From Cyanodermella asteris (taxonomy: Eukaryota; Ascomycota; Lecanoromycetes; Ostropales; Stictidaceae), in assembly GCA_900618795.1 (NCBI GenBank), contig UYJD01000017.1, positions 638,596 through 702,595 of the forward strand: DNA of 64,000 nt. Direction: 5' to 3'. Position numbers and translations under genes: made by a program. Of this stretch, positions 20,325 through 31,180 are shown one piece after another (the first letter of the stretch is position 1; each line of letters starts with the position of its first letter). The notes beneath the pieces are model-generated. The model saw only the letters and a program-made list of their open reading frames with translations, was not told the DNA's origin and did not search any database.

Positions 20325-22292
20325 TCAGGAAGCAGGCATTGCTCTTCGATGTGATAGTTGAGGCCGATTGCCCTCCGTCCACGGGAACCCGCCGGACTTC
20401 AAACGGCGGGAGCCATTGCTCGGGATGGGGTCGTCGTCTTCTTCACTGTCGTCTCTCTCTTCGTCTTCATCCTCTTCATCGCCCCCTTCACTGTCATCTT
20501 CCTCTTCTAGTAAACCAAGCGAACGCTCGTCGTCGACCTCGTTTTCCTCTTCTTGTGTTTCCTGTCCGAAGTCAGGCCAGCGCTCGACCTCGGCCTCGTC
20601 TGCGTCTGAGCTGCTATCTGAGTTTGAGTCAGAGTCCGGAACCTTCTCAAAGCCGCGCAGAGGGGCCTGCGATGCCGACGTGAAGGCGCTTGTGCGGGGG
20701 TTCGTGTTTCTAGCTGCGTTCCAACCTCTTCTCGTGCTTGCTACGCCGCTTCGGGGCGAAGCATCGATACCAGGCAGTCGCGATGTAACGGGCCTTGCTG
20801 CTGGCATATATCCTTCGTTATCCAAGCGTTGCCGGCGAGCGGGGCGACCCAGGGGCTCGATCTCATCGTCAGAGTCATCCAATACGACGTGAGGACGCTT
20901 GCGTGAACCAATAGTAGCCGCTCGAACGGGTTCCTCATCCTCTTCGCTGGAATCCCGGCTTTCTTCTCGGGAACCGTCGTACTGTTGCTCTTCGTCTTCG
21001 TCGGAAGAGAAAGCGCCCCTGCCTGCATCGTTGTAGCCACCAGAATCAGCTCTGTCAACATCCTCGCCCTCAGAGTCGTCCTCGTATTTGTAGCCAGAAT
21101 TAAACTCGTCCTCGCCCTGGGGATATTCGTGGTGCACATCATGGGTCATAGATCCGTCATCGATGCCGAAATTTTCAGGGCTGCTGAAGCGGCCAGCCGG
21201 GCTTTCTGGCATTCCAAACGGACTTTGCCCTGTCAACGAGTCGGCATACCAATTGCGTTGGGTCCGGCTAGAAGCTGAGCTTTGACCCAGTCCAAGGCCA
21301 ATGCGAAAGCGCCGAGAATCCGGTCTGGGAGTGGTGCTGCCTTCTTGGTGACCACTTCTTTCCGAACGACCTTCTTCATCTGCATCAGAATCCTCTTCTC
21401 CGACGTCGGACACATCATCGTCGATCAGGTCGCTGAGGTCCCCTTCCTCTTCTTCGTCGAGTTCTTCATCCTCACTCTCGTCATACGAATCAAAAGTGTC
21501 ATCTGTCGCCGAGACTTCACCAGTGTTGCCAAAGATTCCCGCAGGGCGATGACGAGGATCGAACGCAGAACGGAAGGCGTCTCGGTGCGCACGCGATATG
21601 GCTAAGGCTTGGTGATAGTGACTCCGCCAACCTGTATCTCGTGGGCCCAGAGCTTCAATGTCGATCAGCTGGTCGCCATAGGGAATCCCTAAGTCATCGC
21701 CGCCCGAGTCGTAAAACGAATCTGGGTGCACTGGAGCACCTTCTTCATCGTAGGCCAAGCCGCAGTTATCGCAAAAGTGGTCTTCAAGTTCCCAGTTACA
21801 CTGAGGACAGCGCCAGACGTTCCCATCCGCAGCGTCCCGCGTGGCGTTGGGCAGGTCTGAACAATTGAAACGGCCTTCGAACAAACCACCCTTCCTTCCA
21901 GTAGTCGCTTTGTGCTTCTCCACCAGTGATATCATCTCTTTCCGCATTTCCAGGTGCTCCTCCTTGGTCTCTCCCTCAGGAAGTGTCTCATTCTGCCTGC
22001 AAAGAACCTCTACCATTTGACGGACCAGGTATGCAGGAGCCGGTTGATGCTTGATCCGCGACCGACAGTCAGGGCACGTCTTTTTGAGTCTGTCGCCACT
22101 TCCCTCGAACCACTGGTTCAGGCATTCGTAACAGTAGGTGTGCCCGCAGCTCGTGGTGAAAGGCTCGTACAGGAGCTTTAGGCAAATTTGGCATGTCAGA
22201 CTCTCTCGGAGACTTTTGACAGCATCTTCAAATATTTCTGGTGGCGCCTGAAGCGCCCCACTCATGGTGGGAGCAACAGGTTCTGGTGGCAT
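20325..22292 (-). CDS. RING-finger E3 ubiquitin ligase-like protein, acidic tail
   Basis: 655-aa single-exon protein. A C3HC4 RING lies near the N-terminus (LTCQICLKLLYEP, CGHTYCYECLNQWF, CPDCRSRIK, about residues 31-80), so ubiquitin transfer from an E2 is the likely activity. A second zinc-binding block, WRCPQCNWELEDHFCDNCGL (about 160-179), looks like a zinc ribbon. The rest is long, disordered and extremely acidic (runs of Glu/Asp/Ser), with a nuclear-type basic patch (GSRKRPHVVLDD; RPARRQRLD). The build resembles chromatin-associated fungal RING proteins such as Psh1, but I cannot assign orthology. Start chosen at MPPEPVAP (context ACACCATG); the frame is open further upstream but has no earlier ATG. 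Confidence 0.82.
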   Translation of the reverse strand: MPPEPVAPTMSGALQAPPEIFEDAVKSLRESLTCQICLKLLYEPFTTSCGHTYCYECLNQWFEGSGDRLKKTCPDCRSRIKHQPAPAYLVRQMVEVLCRQNETLPEGETKEEHLEMRKEMISLVEKHKATTGRKGGLFEGRFNCSDLPNATRDAADGNVWRCPQCNWELEDHFCDNCGLAYDEEGAPVHPDSFYDSGGDDLGIPYGDQLIDIEALGPRDTGWRSHYHQALAISRAHRDAFRSAFDPRHRPAGIFGNTGEVSATDDTFDSYDESEDEELDEEEEGDLSDLIDDDVSDVGEEDSDADEEGRSERSGHQEGSTTPRPDSRRFRIGLGLGQSSASSRTQRNWYADSLTGQSPFGMPESPAGRFSSPENFGIDDGSMTHDVHHEYPQGEDEFNSGYKYEDDSEGEDVDRADSGGYNDAGRGAFSSDEDEEQQYDGSREESRDSSEEDEEPVRAATIGSRKRPHVVLDDSDDEIEPLGRPARRQRLDNEGYMPAARPVTSRLPGIDASPRSGVASTRRGWNAARNTNPRTSAFTSASQAPLRGFEKVPDSDSNSDSSSDADEAEVERWPDFGQETQEEENEVDDERSLGLLEEEDDSEGGDEEDEDEERDDSEEDDDPIPSNGSRRLKSGGFPWTEGNRPQLSHRRAMPAS

Positions 22293-22802
22293 GGTGTTTT
22301 CCGTGTGATCGATCAGGAGCGGATCGGGTGATTCTTGACGGTTTTGCAGGATCCGGTCAAGCGAGGGAGGGCGGGGTACGAAGCGCACCCTTAAAGTGAA
22401 CAGAGATACTGACTAACTGCTGTGAGAAGGCTTCTCAGGCTGGCAGGTCTGCTCAAGGTTCGTACGGACGGCAGTGCGGAGGTTGCTTTGGCGGTGGAAA
22501 GCGACTGCAGTAGGTGCAAAGATGCAAGTCTGGCAGGTTGTCAAGAACGGCGCAAGTATCAGTTTTCTATACCTGTTTCCGAGTCTCCTCCCCCGCCCGA
22601 GTGAAGCGTTGTAGAAGTGAAGGTGCTCGTGTCATCAAGTCAGGGTAAGGCCGCAGCGACGATGGCGGGCATGTCATAGGCGACCCAAGCGCGCCTCTTG
22701 TGCGCGGGAACGCGTGTGAAGGCCGATGGCGCTTGCCGCTTCTGGCACTTCCAAGGCGGGAGGAAAGAAGTCGCTTCCGGCGTCCAACCCAGCTGTGTGA
22801 AT
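22293..22802. other. Intergenic, 5' side of the RING gene
   Basis: About 510 bp covering the RING-gene promoter and leading into the repeat field. No gene seen. Confidence 0.4.
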
Positions 22803-22994
22803 AAGTATCCAACTAAGTACCCAACTGAACACCCAGCTAGCTCCCTAGCGAAACCACCAACTTAATACCTAGCTAAATACCTGGCCAAGTATCTCGCAAA
22901 GTATCTAGCTAAGTATCTAGATAAGGATCTCGCTTAGTATACGGCTAAGTGTCTACCTAAGTACACGGCTAAGTAGCTGGCTTAGTATCTAGGT
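22803..22994. repeat. Degenerate 12-bp tandem repeat, locus A
   Basis: About 16 imperfect copies of a 12-bp unit; typical units are AAGTATCTAGCT, AAGTACCCAACT and AAGTACACGGCT. The reverse complement (AGCTAGATACTT) matches the unit at loci B and D. The field lies between the promoter of the RING gene and the inverted-repeat element. Confidence 0.85.
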
Positions 22995-23070
22995 GTGCGA
23001 TAGCTATGCATTGCAGTCGCTAAGACGAATTACGGAGGACACGAGCAGAGATTTCTTTCCACCCGCTTGG

Positions 23071-23275
23071 GGCTGCCCGGCTCGCGGTGAAAAAAATAAG
23101 TGGCACAGCAAAATTGCCAAGCGGGAGAGTCCGCTGACTCACCCTTGGAGGCATCAACTGGAGCCGTCTGCTAGGGACCCTCAATAGCGGGTGCGCTCAC
23201 TGGAGCCTACCCCGAGCGTCGATCATTTAGCATTTTGCTGTGCCACTTTTTTTTTCCACCGCGAGCCCGGCAGCC
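23071..23275. repeat. 205-bp element with 44-bp terminal inverted repeats (MITE-like)
   Basis: The first 44 bases (23071-23114, starting GGCTGCCCGGCTCGCGGTG) are an inverted copy of the last 44 (23232-23275), differing at three positions only. The 117-bp interior has no coding capacity. This is the shape of a miniature inverted-repeat transposable element or a large hairpin. I do not see a clear target-site duplication next to the arms, so the exact ends and superfamily are open. It ends 77 bp before the COX23 start codon. Confidence 0.75.
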
Positions 23276-23352
23276 GCGATGCTCACGTGACTTGACCTAC
23301 GTATATTCGCCCTTCCGCCGCGGATTCTCAGGCGCGCAGCAACCATCCTGCA

Positions 23353-23775
23353 ATGGCGACCAACAACGGGTCAGGTGAACCTTCCGAATGGCAACAGTCC
23401 GAGACCGGTTTTCAAGCGTACGTTTTCGCCGAAGCTTATCGACAGCTCAAAGCTGAAATTATGTTCCAGGAAGCAAGGTAGCGAGTATTTTGACCCTTGC
23501 AGTGAAGCAGCTAGCAGGAGCATGAGGTGTTTGCACCGAAACGGTGGCGATCGTGATCTTTGTTCAGACTATTTTCAGTCAGTCCGCCTATTTGCTTGAC
23601 TCTGAGTACCCTAGCTGACGATTTGTATTCAGGGCATACCGAGACTGCAAGAAACAATGGGTACGAATGCCACAAGGCTCCCACCTGACAGTCTTTGATT
23701 CTCCATGCTGACGATTCGTAGCTTGCTGAGCGAGCCGAAGCAAAGCGAAAGAAGAGCAGTCCTTGGTTCTCATGA
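23353..23775 (+). CDS. COX23: Cytochrome c oxidase assembly factor Cox23 (twin CX9C)
   Basis: Small intermembrane-space protein needed for cytochrome oxidase assembly and copper homeostasis, imported by the Mia40 disulfide relay. Four exons (23353-23417, 23470-23577, 23633-23660, 23722-23775) join in phase to 84 aa. Twin CX9C motifs are exact: C32-(9)-C42 and C53-(9)-C63, within FDPCSEAASRSMRC and CSDYFQAYRDCKKQW, the classic Cox23/CHCHD7 signature. Intron donors are GTACGT, GTCAGT and GTACGA; acceptors are CAG, CAG and TAG. Too fragmented to be seen as one open frame. Its promoter region is dominated by the 205-bp inverted-repeat element. Confidence 0.92.
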
Positions 23776-24035
23776 AGCTGTGACTCAGTCCGGGCCACTC
23801 CTGCTTGAAGCTCCGAAGCCCACCATCAGCACTTACCGGTCTTCTTCAACCCAATTGCCCTGTTGCACGCACACATAGCCAACGCGCATGCCCAAACTCC
23901 CAACCCCGGAAACAGATAGCTCGCCTCTGCTAATCGTACCCTACGGCTGTGTCCATTCACAGTAGCGTACCGAATCCACAAACTTGACCCAGCAGATCCA
24001 TCAGACTGCTTGTGGGATCCTGACGAAGCTTCACC

Positions 24036-26993
24036 ATGAATCGGGTCACATTATTGCCCACCGATCCAGGTCAGGATCGAATCCTTGAGGAATTTCTTAA
24101 CAGCCATAAGACGAAAGCTGCTCTTGAACATTTGGACAAGAGATTAAAGAAGGCTCGCAAAGAGCATGCAGTCAGACTGAATTTGATGCGCATTCTCTTG
24201 CTCATTCAGAGAGATCGCGAGCAACGCTTCACCGAGGATCCGTCGTCGTACATGCCAGATCACGTCGCCGCCTTAGCTCAGATTGCACCGGAGCCTGTAA
24301 AAGACTACGCTTGTCTCGAGATTGTGGATGACTTTGGCAAGGGGACCTGGTCATCACAATTCTGGGCCAAGGCCTGTGACATGCATGCAAATGACGAACA
24401 AGTTCCTGAAGCTTGGTTCGAGATTGCGTTCAGGCGTCGTCAATATGATGATGCCGCCAAAGCTTGCTTCCTATGGCGCCGTAACTACCCTTCCCAGTAT
24501 CAAGACCGTACATGGAAGATGATTCTGTGTCATCACCTTGCTTCCACGGCATCCGAGGTCAAGGAAAAGCAGCAGCGATTAAGCTCGCAGATGTGTTTGC
24601 GCTTGATCGATCAGGCTATCGGAAACACACCGTCCAGAGATGCAAAGGTTCGTGACCAGATCCCTTGTCTTTATCACAGAAACTGATTCATCAGGCTCCC
24701 ACGCTGCGAAACCAATTCGACCTCGAACTAGCTTGCAGCGTCAAGCTTGCTCACGCCCAGCAGAGATCTGTTCTTGATCTTCTGGACAACAAGGATACTG
24801 GCTTGCGGTCTCAAATCGGCAATTGGAACCTCGCCCTCATCAAAGCTCGCACTCTTGACAATCTTGGCGAGAAAGATGAACTACGAACCTTTTCGCAAGA
24901 GATACTCGAGGACGCATTAACCCACAACAGAGGTACGGGCTCACAACATTGGGGTTTCGGCGTCAATGGGGACGATCGAATCTTCACTCGCTACTTGGTC
25001 GATCTTGTCAAACCGGACACGCACCAAATTACTCGCGATCTGCTCGAGTCTCTCGCGGCATTTGAATCACCAAACGCGGAGTGGGGTCTCGTCGTGTTCC
25101 ATCGTCGCTACAGCTCTAACGAGGTATGGCTGAACTTTGATTTTCCACTGACCATGGACGGAAACTCCTGGTAGTATCTTTGTGCTAACAGAGCTCTAGA
25201 TTGCTTTAAGACAATTGAAGCACTTCTGGCGCAAGTATGCACCCCGCGGCAAGGCGTTGGATTTCGGCATAGCCACAGAAATCTCGCAGCAGCATCAGCA
25301 CGAACTCGTCTCGTTCTCATTGAAGTTCGGTGAGGAGAAATACAAAGAGCTACAAAATCTCGGGACGGACTCATCGCTCCGACTCGTGGCCTCTACAGTT
25401 GCAAGTATTTTGCAGTCGTACGGGTTGCAGAGCAGAGTTTTCACGGCTTCAAGGGCAATTGACAAAATCGAGAGGATTATCATCGATTGCATCGGTCTCT
25501 GGCAGTTGACTTATCTATTAGAGCCTAAGAAAGCTGCTGCTGACAACGGAATGGGCGACGAGGCTATGATCCTCGCGGCGCAATTGTGCTTGTTACTACA
25601 TCACATCGATCGCCAACGATCTGAGAACTCAGTTTTTCATGCTAGGCTTCTGCTGGAACTGCTTGTCTCACACTCACGACACAACTACAGGGCGCTGATC
25701 CTCCTTGTACGGATATGTCTTTGTCAAGGTGCAGCTACCACAGCGCTGTCGTACTACCAGCGGCTCGATATCAAGAATCTGCAATTTATCACAGAAAACG
25801 CTCTGATGTTTTGCGATATCTCATATCTGAACCCTGCGTCTCTGGTCACCAGCAGAGGTGGGATTCTCGACATCTCCACTAAAATGTATCGTTGGGTAAA
25901 GGATCGATCTGCATCCTACGATAATTATGTGGTGGAAGCCCTTACTCAGGGTAATTGGTACGTCGCTTCGAGGGCCATGATGGCTCTGTTTACGATGCAC
26001 GCTACATGTGTACTGACAAGACTATAGGCTTGGAGCGTTGGACCAAATTAATATGAAGAAGACGACGTTCTCCGCACCAAACGTGGCGATGATCTCGCTC
26101 CAGTTGAATCGAATTACGGATTCCGGCATAGTAGAAGTGAACGACGATGCCTACGATTCTATCAGCAGCACTCGTCGTGACTACGCTGCGGCTGGATCCC
26201 TTACTCATCACGATCAAGTTGCTTTGATACAGGACAGCATGTCGAAGGAGTTTCCATTCGAGCGAAAGCTACTTGATTTGTCGAAACACACGGAACATGG
26301 TGTGGGCGAAGCCAACTTTTGGACAGCCGTTCTGTAAGTCCTCGTGTCACCTGATGAGAATCCGTGCTGATCAATAAAAGCATGAGTAAGGTTCGTGATG
26401 GCCTTGAAGGGGCGCCGCCAGATCGATCACGGATACCGGAAGGCGTTCAATGTGCAAGATTCACGGTTTGCGCATACCATATCATTTTTGGACTGCAGGG
26501 CGAGCACCCAGCCTCCGACAGTATCGATGCTCTCTTTGATGAGCTATCTGTATGGATCGGGAAGGAAATCGGGGAGTTTGACCACTTGGCGGACACGAAC
26601 GATCGGAGCAACGTTAAATCTCAGCCTATTACGCCACTGTTTGGACGGAAAATTGTACGGGTCTGCTCAATGATCGACGCACTGCGGTTCTTGGAGGAAG
26701 TCATGGGCTGGGTGCAAGAAAATCGGCCCAAGCAAAAGGCGAGAGCCACGTCTTTGCTCGACAAGATACATGTCGCCTGTGACAAACTAGCTGCATGGCC
26801 AGCGCAGTTCTCGACTCCCGACGAGGATGCCATCAGTACACTTGTGGAGGCCGTGAGTGGCGGGAAAATTGGGGCAAAGGTCGCACTCTTGCTTGCACCC
26901 GCACGTATGCGGGAGTTGGCCACATGTCATCTTACGTCCGTCCATGAGTGCTTGGACGGGATGAGATCGTTTCAACGCAGGCCAGTTAACTGA
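24036..26993 (+). CDS. NatB N-acetyltransferase auxiliary subunit (NAA25/Mdm20)
   Basis: Non-catalytic, ribosome-anchoring subunit of the NatB complex, which acetylates nascent N-termini beginning Met-Asp/Glu/Asn/Gln; it wraps the catalytic Naa20. Five exons (24036-24647, 24695-25123, 25200-25957, 26028-26333, 26381-26993) join to 905 aa. The N-terminal TPR-like repeats are visible (KTKAALEHLDKRLKKA, HAVRLNLMRILLLIQRD, SQFWAKACDMHANDEQVPEA, AWFEIAFRRRQYDDAAKAC). A later helical block contains RALILLVRICLCQGAATTAL then YYQRLDIKNLQ, the most conserved Mdm20 signature, followed by FCDISYL. All introns have consensus ends. Start codon context CACCATG. Confidence 0.88.
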
Positions 26994-27086
26994 GCATTTG
27001 ATAGTATGAAAGTTGACCTCCGGATACCCGTATTTGAACAGGCGCTCTTGCTAGTTTTACAGGCTCTTGCACTATGATTGTGGTCG

Positions 27087-27223
27087 CCAATATCGTCGCT
27101 AGGATGGTTGCTAAGGTAGTTGCTGACGGCCTTGTAGATGCACTTATTTAGGTACTTGGTCGGGTGCTTGGTCGGGTACTTGCTTGGGTCGTTACCATCC
27201 TACTTGCCGGGGGACTTAGCTAA
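27087..27223. repeat. Degenerate 12-bp tandem repeat, locus B
   Basis: About ten imperfect units, the clearest being GGTACTTGGTCG, GGTGCTTGGTCG and GGTACTTGCTTG. Same 12-bp period and core (ACTTGGYYGGGT) as loci A, C and D. It lies about 90 bp downstream of the NAA25 stop codon. Confidence 0.7.
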
Positions 27224-27788
27224 TGAGACCCGCCAGGACCCACTGAGAGAGCCTATTGCTACAAGCATATGTTGAGTGCGAAATGTGCCTCATGAGAGGC
27301 ATGTCTGAGACTCTAAGTTTCGCAGACTTTCACAACATGGGACGTGTCAACGTTCGTGTTAGGTACCTTGCCGTCCTCGTGCCGCAGAGCCCACGATGAT
27401 CGCTTGCAAACTATACCTCTTCCGAAATAGTGTCCAGGACCGCGGTATGATCAGGATGAAAAATGAGCCTCCAGCTCGGTGATACGATGTCCCGGCAGCA
27501 CGATTGGAGTTTCATGGTATCTGCCCAGACGAATCATTGGCTAATTTAGCGACTGAATAGAGTGCTCAACCGTCGATGCATGGTACTGGTATTATGTCGC
27601 CGAGAGGCAGCGAACGTCAAAACTCTGAAGTACTCCGTCATCCCGCCTCCTGAAACAGCTCAGTGAGCTTTGAAGTTGATGATCCTGGACCCAAAACAAG
27701 CGATGCAAAGCCATGCCAGGACTTTATCCTGTCAGCTGCTGGAGATCTCAAACTCAGCCTCAGTGCCTTCGTCATGCTGTGAGCTTTC
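27224..27788. other. Intergenic
   Basis: About 565 bp between repeat locus B and the stop codon of the helical-bundle gene; convergent gene ends. No coding potential recognised. Confidence 0.4.
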
Positions 27789-29406
27789 TCAAGAGGCCGG
27801 CTTTGGCAGATTGCTGTTGTCCACGCCCTTTGCATACGCGGTCAGATACTCAGCCATCACTTTGTCTGCTGATGATTAGCTCGACGTGTCACTTCTGCAA
27901 CGGTGTTTGCACACATACAGATATTTACGGCCTTATCGGCAGATTTCTTGAGGATCAACGGCTTGGCCTGCGGCAAGGTCAGTCTTGTTCCGGTGTTCGG
28001 TGCTAGGAGTAGCGCGGGGGAGTATCAACGTACTGCGTCTTCTGCGCCGCCCTCAAGCCAGGTCTGGATTGACTTCGCGTCGGTCTGAGCTGACTGCCAG
28101 AATGTGGCGAGCACATCGACGTTTTCCTTGAAGAGCTTCAAATCAGTCTTTCCCAGGAGATCCAGCTTAGCTCGCGTGGTCTGCAGGTCATTCTTCTGAT
28201 CCTCTGCTCTCTTGATCTCAGCTTTTTTAGCTGATACGCGGGTTTCCAAGTCTGGGACGAGTCAGTCGATTGTGTGTTGATGCGAGATGCTGTGTGCTTA
28301 CTAGAGATAGCGAAAGCCAATGTGACGGCTGTGATCGCAGTCACACCAGCGACGATCAAGCCGACCACCTATGAATCTTAGTTTCTTAATACAAGACGGT
28401 CGACCGGGGGGATTTTCAAACATACAATGACTGCTGGGGCGGCGGGGCCGGAGAAAATGGCGATGGTAGCGGTGACTGGAAGAGCTCCGACAGCAATGCC
28501 TCCGAGTGCCAGCATAGCGACTCGCTTCTTGCTGATCTCGTCATTGAGGTCCGCAAGCTCTTTCCGAAGTCTCTCCAGATCATGATCGATGTCCTTTTCC
28601 TTGTCAACGGACCAGTTTTTGAAGGTACCGACGAAGACCGTCATGTCGCCCTTCATGTTTTGGTACTTGAGGTTGATGTCACCACTCTGCGTCTTGAACT
28701 TATCGGCTTTCTGTGAATGAAGGTCAAATGCTGCACGCTCATTAGGAGTGAGAATCCTACTTTGATGAATGTTTGCAGCATGTCCACCTTGTCGGGACCT
28801 GTGGTGGCTGGATCCAGCACCACTGGCATGATGATCTCGTCAAAGCCTTGAAATTTGTGAGCAGAAGATTTGCGAAACCGGCGAAAGACTTACGTTCACC
28901 ATACACAGCTATCTCGACGGCAAGGTCTCTGCTGCTTTGGACAGTTGAGCGGAACGCCTGGGAGCAAATCAGCATAATCTAGCAGGGTCACGGAGCATCG
29001 TACTTACTTCATGGATGACTCTGAGTTGGGGCACGAAGGCGCCCTCCTTGGGCTTCGAGTCCGGATACTTGCTGTCAATGGTTGAGAGCTCGCCAAGCAG
29101 GTTTGAGAACATCTGTTCAATCAGGTTGATGGCGTTCGTAGCGTTAGTGGCCGAGGTCTTCATGGCCTCGACGGCGAAGGAAGAGTGTGCAGCGTCAATC
29201 ATGGTGAGGCCCATGGTCTTCTGCTGCTCGGGCGACAGCTTGACATCAGTCCCGCTGTGATTGTCGAGTATCACCTTCTGGTGATCGGCTGGTAGAGAAT
29301 TCAAGACATTGTGAACCTGCTTCAAGTCGGCTGGGCCGAGGTTCTGCAATTTCTGATCGAGTCCAGCGACGACAGAGTCGTATGAAGGTGGAGGATCGGA
29401 AGCCAT
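27789..29406 (-). CDS. Helical-bundle protein with membrane hairpin (HBL/ClyA-like fold?)
   Basis: Eight exons (29008-29406, 28894-28957, 28761-28846, 28426-28710, 28302-28368, 28034-28251, 27919-27967, 27789-27865) join in phase to 414 aa and the gene looks whole. Long amphipathic helices flank a central hydrophobic hairpin of about 55 residues (about 238-300; contains ALGGIAVGALPVTATIAIFS and GLIVAGVTAITAVTLAFAIS), followed by a Lys/Glu-rich coiled coil (SAKKAEIKRAEDQKNDLQ). No signal peptide; the N-terminus is MASDPPPSYDSV with a PPSY motif. Long helix, hydrophobic hairpin, long helix is the layout of HBL/Nhe/XaxA/ClyA-type alpha-helical membrane proteins, which also occur in fungal genomes. 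Family assignment is inference from architecture, not from a signature motif; function in the fungus is unknown. Confidence 0.65.
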
Positions 29407-30517
29407 GCTGGAATCTCTTGAACTGATGGGCTGACGGATGCTGTGGAGCCGGAAAGGTGGTGAATGCTGAGACGATGGTCAAGAAGAGTTGCACTCGTTG
29501 CCTTTATAGTACTACAAGGCATCATGGCATTGAATTGTTCTCATCAGATCTGACATTGGCTCTACCCGCATGGCAAATTACAAGCGGCTTTGAGGAAGCG
29601 GCATGATGTCTTGGCCACATTGCAACTGCATACTGAACGCGTGCATTCAGCTCGACATTGAGGCCGCCACTCTGATGAGGCTTTCGCCATCATGGGTGGT
29701 CCTGCCCAAAGGACGATGGGCTCGGCTTCAGATTCTTCGAGATAATTTCGGGTGGCTGAAGCCTGATTTTAGCCTGCCACGTTTCGAGCTGTTCATACGA
29801 TCGATGTCGGGTGCTAGCCATATTCGCAATGGGTTTGCCGACAGGATCTATCGGCTCACAGACCCGTGTCCAAGACTGCATAAGTCTGAGGTCTGGGTCG
29901 AACGTGGCTAAATCGCACGACAGTGTCGGAACCCCTCAATCCTTCAGAAAGATGATCACCCAGTGAGAAATGGCTGAGATACTCCACATTGTAAACGGGC
30001 ATCCTCGTAGTGAATCGTTCTCTATTGGTCGGTTTCTGCCTTGGTAGCCGCCGACGGCTGACGAGCTACTTTAGCTCCAACTAACACACATTCACCTACA
30101 GGGGTAGACCTCGCCTGGAAGCATCGAAAAGTGATTGCAAGCGGAGGCGTTAAAGCCACATGCAGCCTTTACTTGCTCTGAGCAGCTGAAATCTGAGAAG
30201 ACAAACAAGTGGAACGTTTGAACGTGACTGAAGATTCAACGCGATGTTGCCAGGTTGCACCGCCAGAATTTGTAGAACTTCGCCCATGGCGAGCCGGCAA
30301 TGAGATCTGAACGATTGCATTGGTAATAAGTATCATCAGGATCATACGAAAAGCTGTTACATGACACATGACATTGGCGCTGAGAAGGCGAAGCTGCCAA
30401 GCCAAAGCTTCCGCATGACTAAGCAAGTTTTCAGCAAGCTGGTCTGAAACACCGTCTCACCTTTACATATGCCAACTTTATGAGAGAAGACATTTGGTGT
30501 CTCTACAAGCCGGAGCC
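29407..30517. other. Intergenic, divergent promoters
   Basis: About 1.1 kb between the start codons of the helical-bundle gene and the ILM1-like gene. Frame 29603-29911 has no motif. No repeats seen. Confidence 0.4.
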
Positions 30518-31180
30518 ATGGCGATACTTTCAAGCAGTATCCTGATCTCCTCCCTATCGCTTCTGCACCTGACTATCGCGTACTTTCTACATACCTCACC
30601 AGACACCGTCAGCCGCCATGGCATGGTCCTCGTGCTATCAAGTGCGTTCGAACTCGTAAGTGTCCTCTTTTTCCTTTTTCTTAACGTATTCTGTCAAGTC
30701 AATTGAATCAATGTTAAGTATTTCTCCCAGCCGATACCCACTACAATGACAACCGTATCTACAGCAACGTCCCTTCTCGCCTGTGTCTTCGCCTTCATCG
30801 GAACGATGGATCTCTTCGCCGCCAACCTTCAAGAAGAAGTCAGCGTCCTCTTTTGGAGCTCACAAGCACCACTTCGGACTTTCTTCTTCATGGCTCTTGG
30901 CGCATGGAGCTGGCTTGCGGGTCCGAAGGGCTTCCAAGCGTTGACGGTGGAGAAGATCCCCGGCGCAGTGCCAACCTATGGGAGTATGAGCAATGGCCTA
31001 ATCTTCAGTTGGGCATTTTTGGAACTTGTGGTCTGGTTTTGGGTAAGTGTAACGGCTGAGAGCCGTCAAACTGGTGTATTTGAAGTCTGTGAGACTGATC
31101 TGTGCCAGATATTCCTTACCGTGAGAGATGAGCGAAGGGCTTTGATTGTGAGAAAGGGTGGGGATGAAGGTGACTCCTGA
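30518..31180 (+). CDS. Increased loss of mitochondrial DNA protein 1-like (Ilm1)
   Basis: Small polytopic membrane protein of the ILM1 family; the yeast member influences mitochondrial DNA maintenance and is ER-located. Exons are 30518-30655, 30731-31042 and 31109-31180, 173 aa. Four hydrophobic helices are visible: SILISSLSLLHLTIAYFL, SLLACVFAFIGTMDLFAANL, RTFFFMALGAWSWLAG and GLIFSWAFLELVVWFW. The tail (FLTVRDERRALIVRKG) is basic. Both introns have GTAAGT donors and CAG acceptors and keep the frame. Family identification rests on length, helix pattern and the N-terminal SLLHLTIAY segment. Confidence 0.75.

Noticed and set aside
20368-21278. Plus-strand Ser-rich and hydrophobic frames opposite the RING gene
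   Set aside because: Serine and leucine/valine runs are the antisense image of Glu/Asp codons in the acidic tail.
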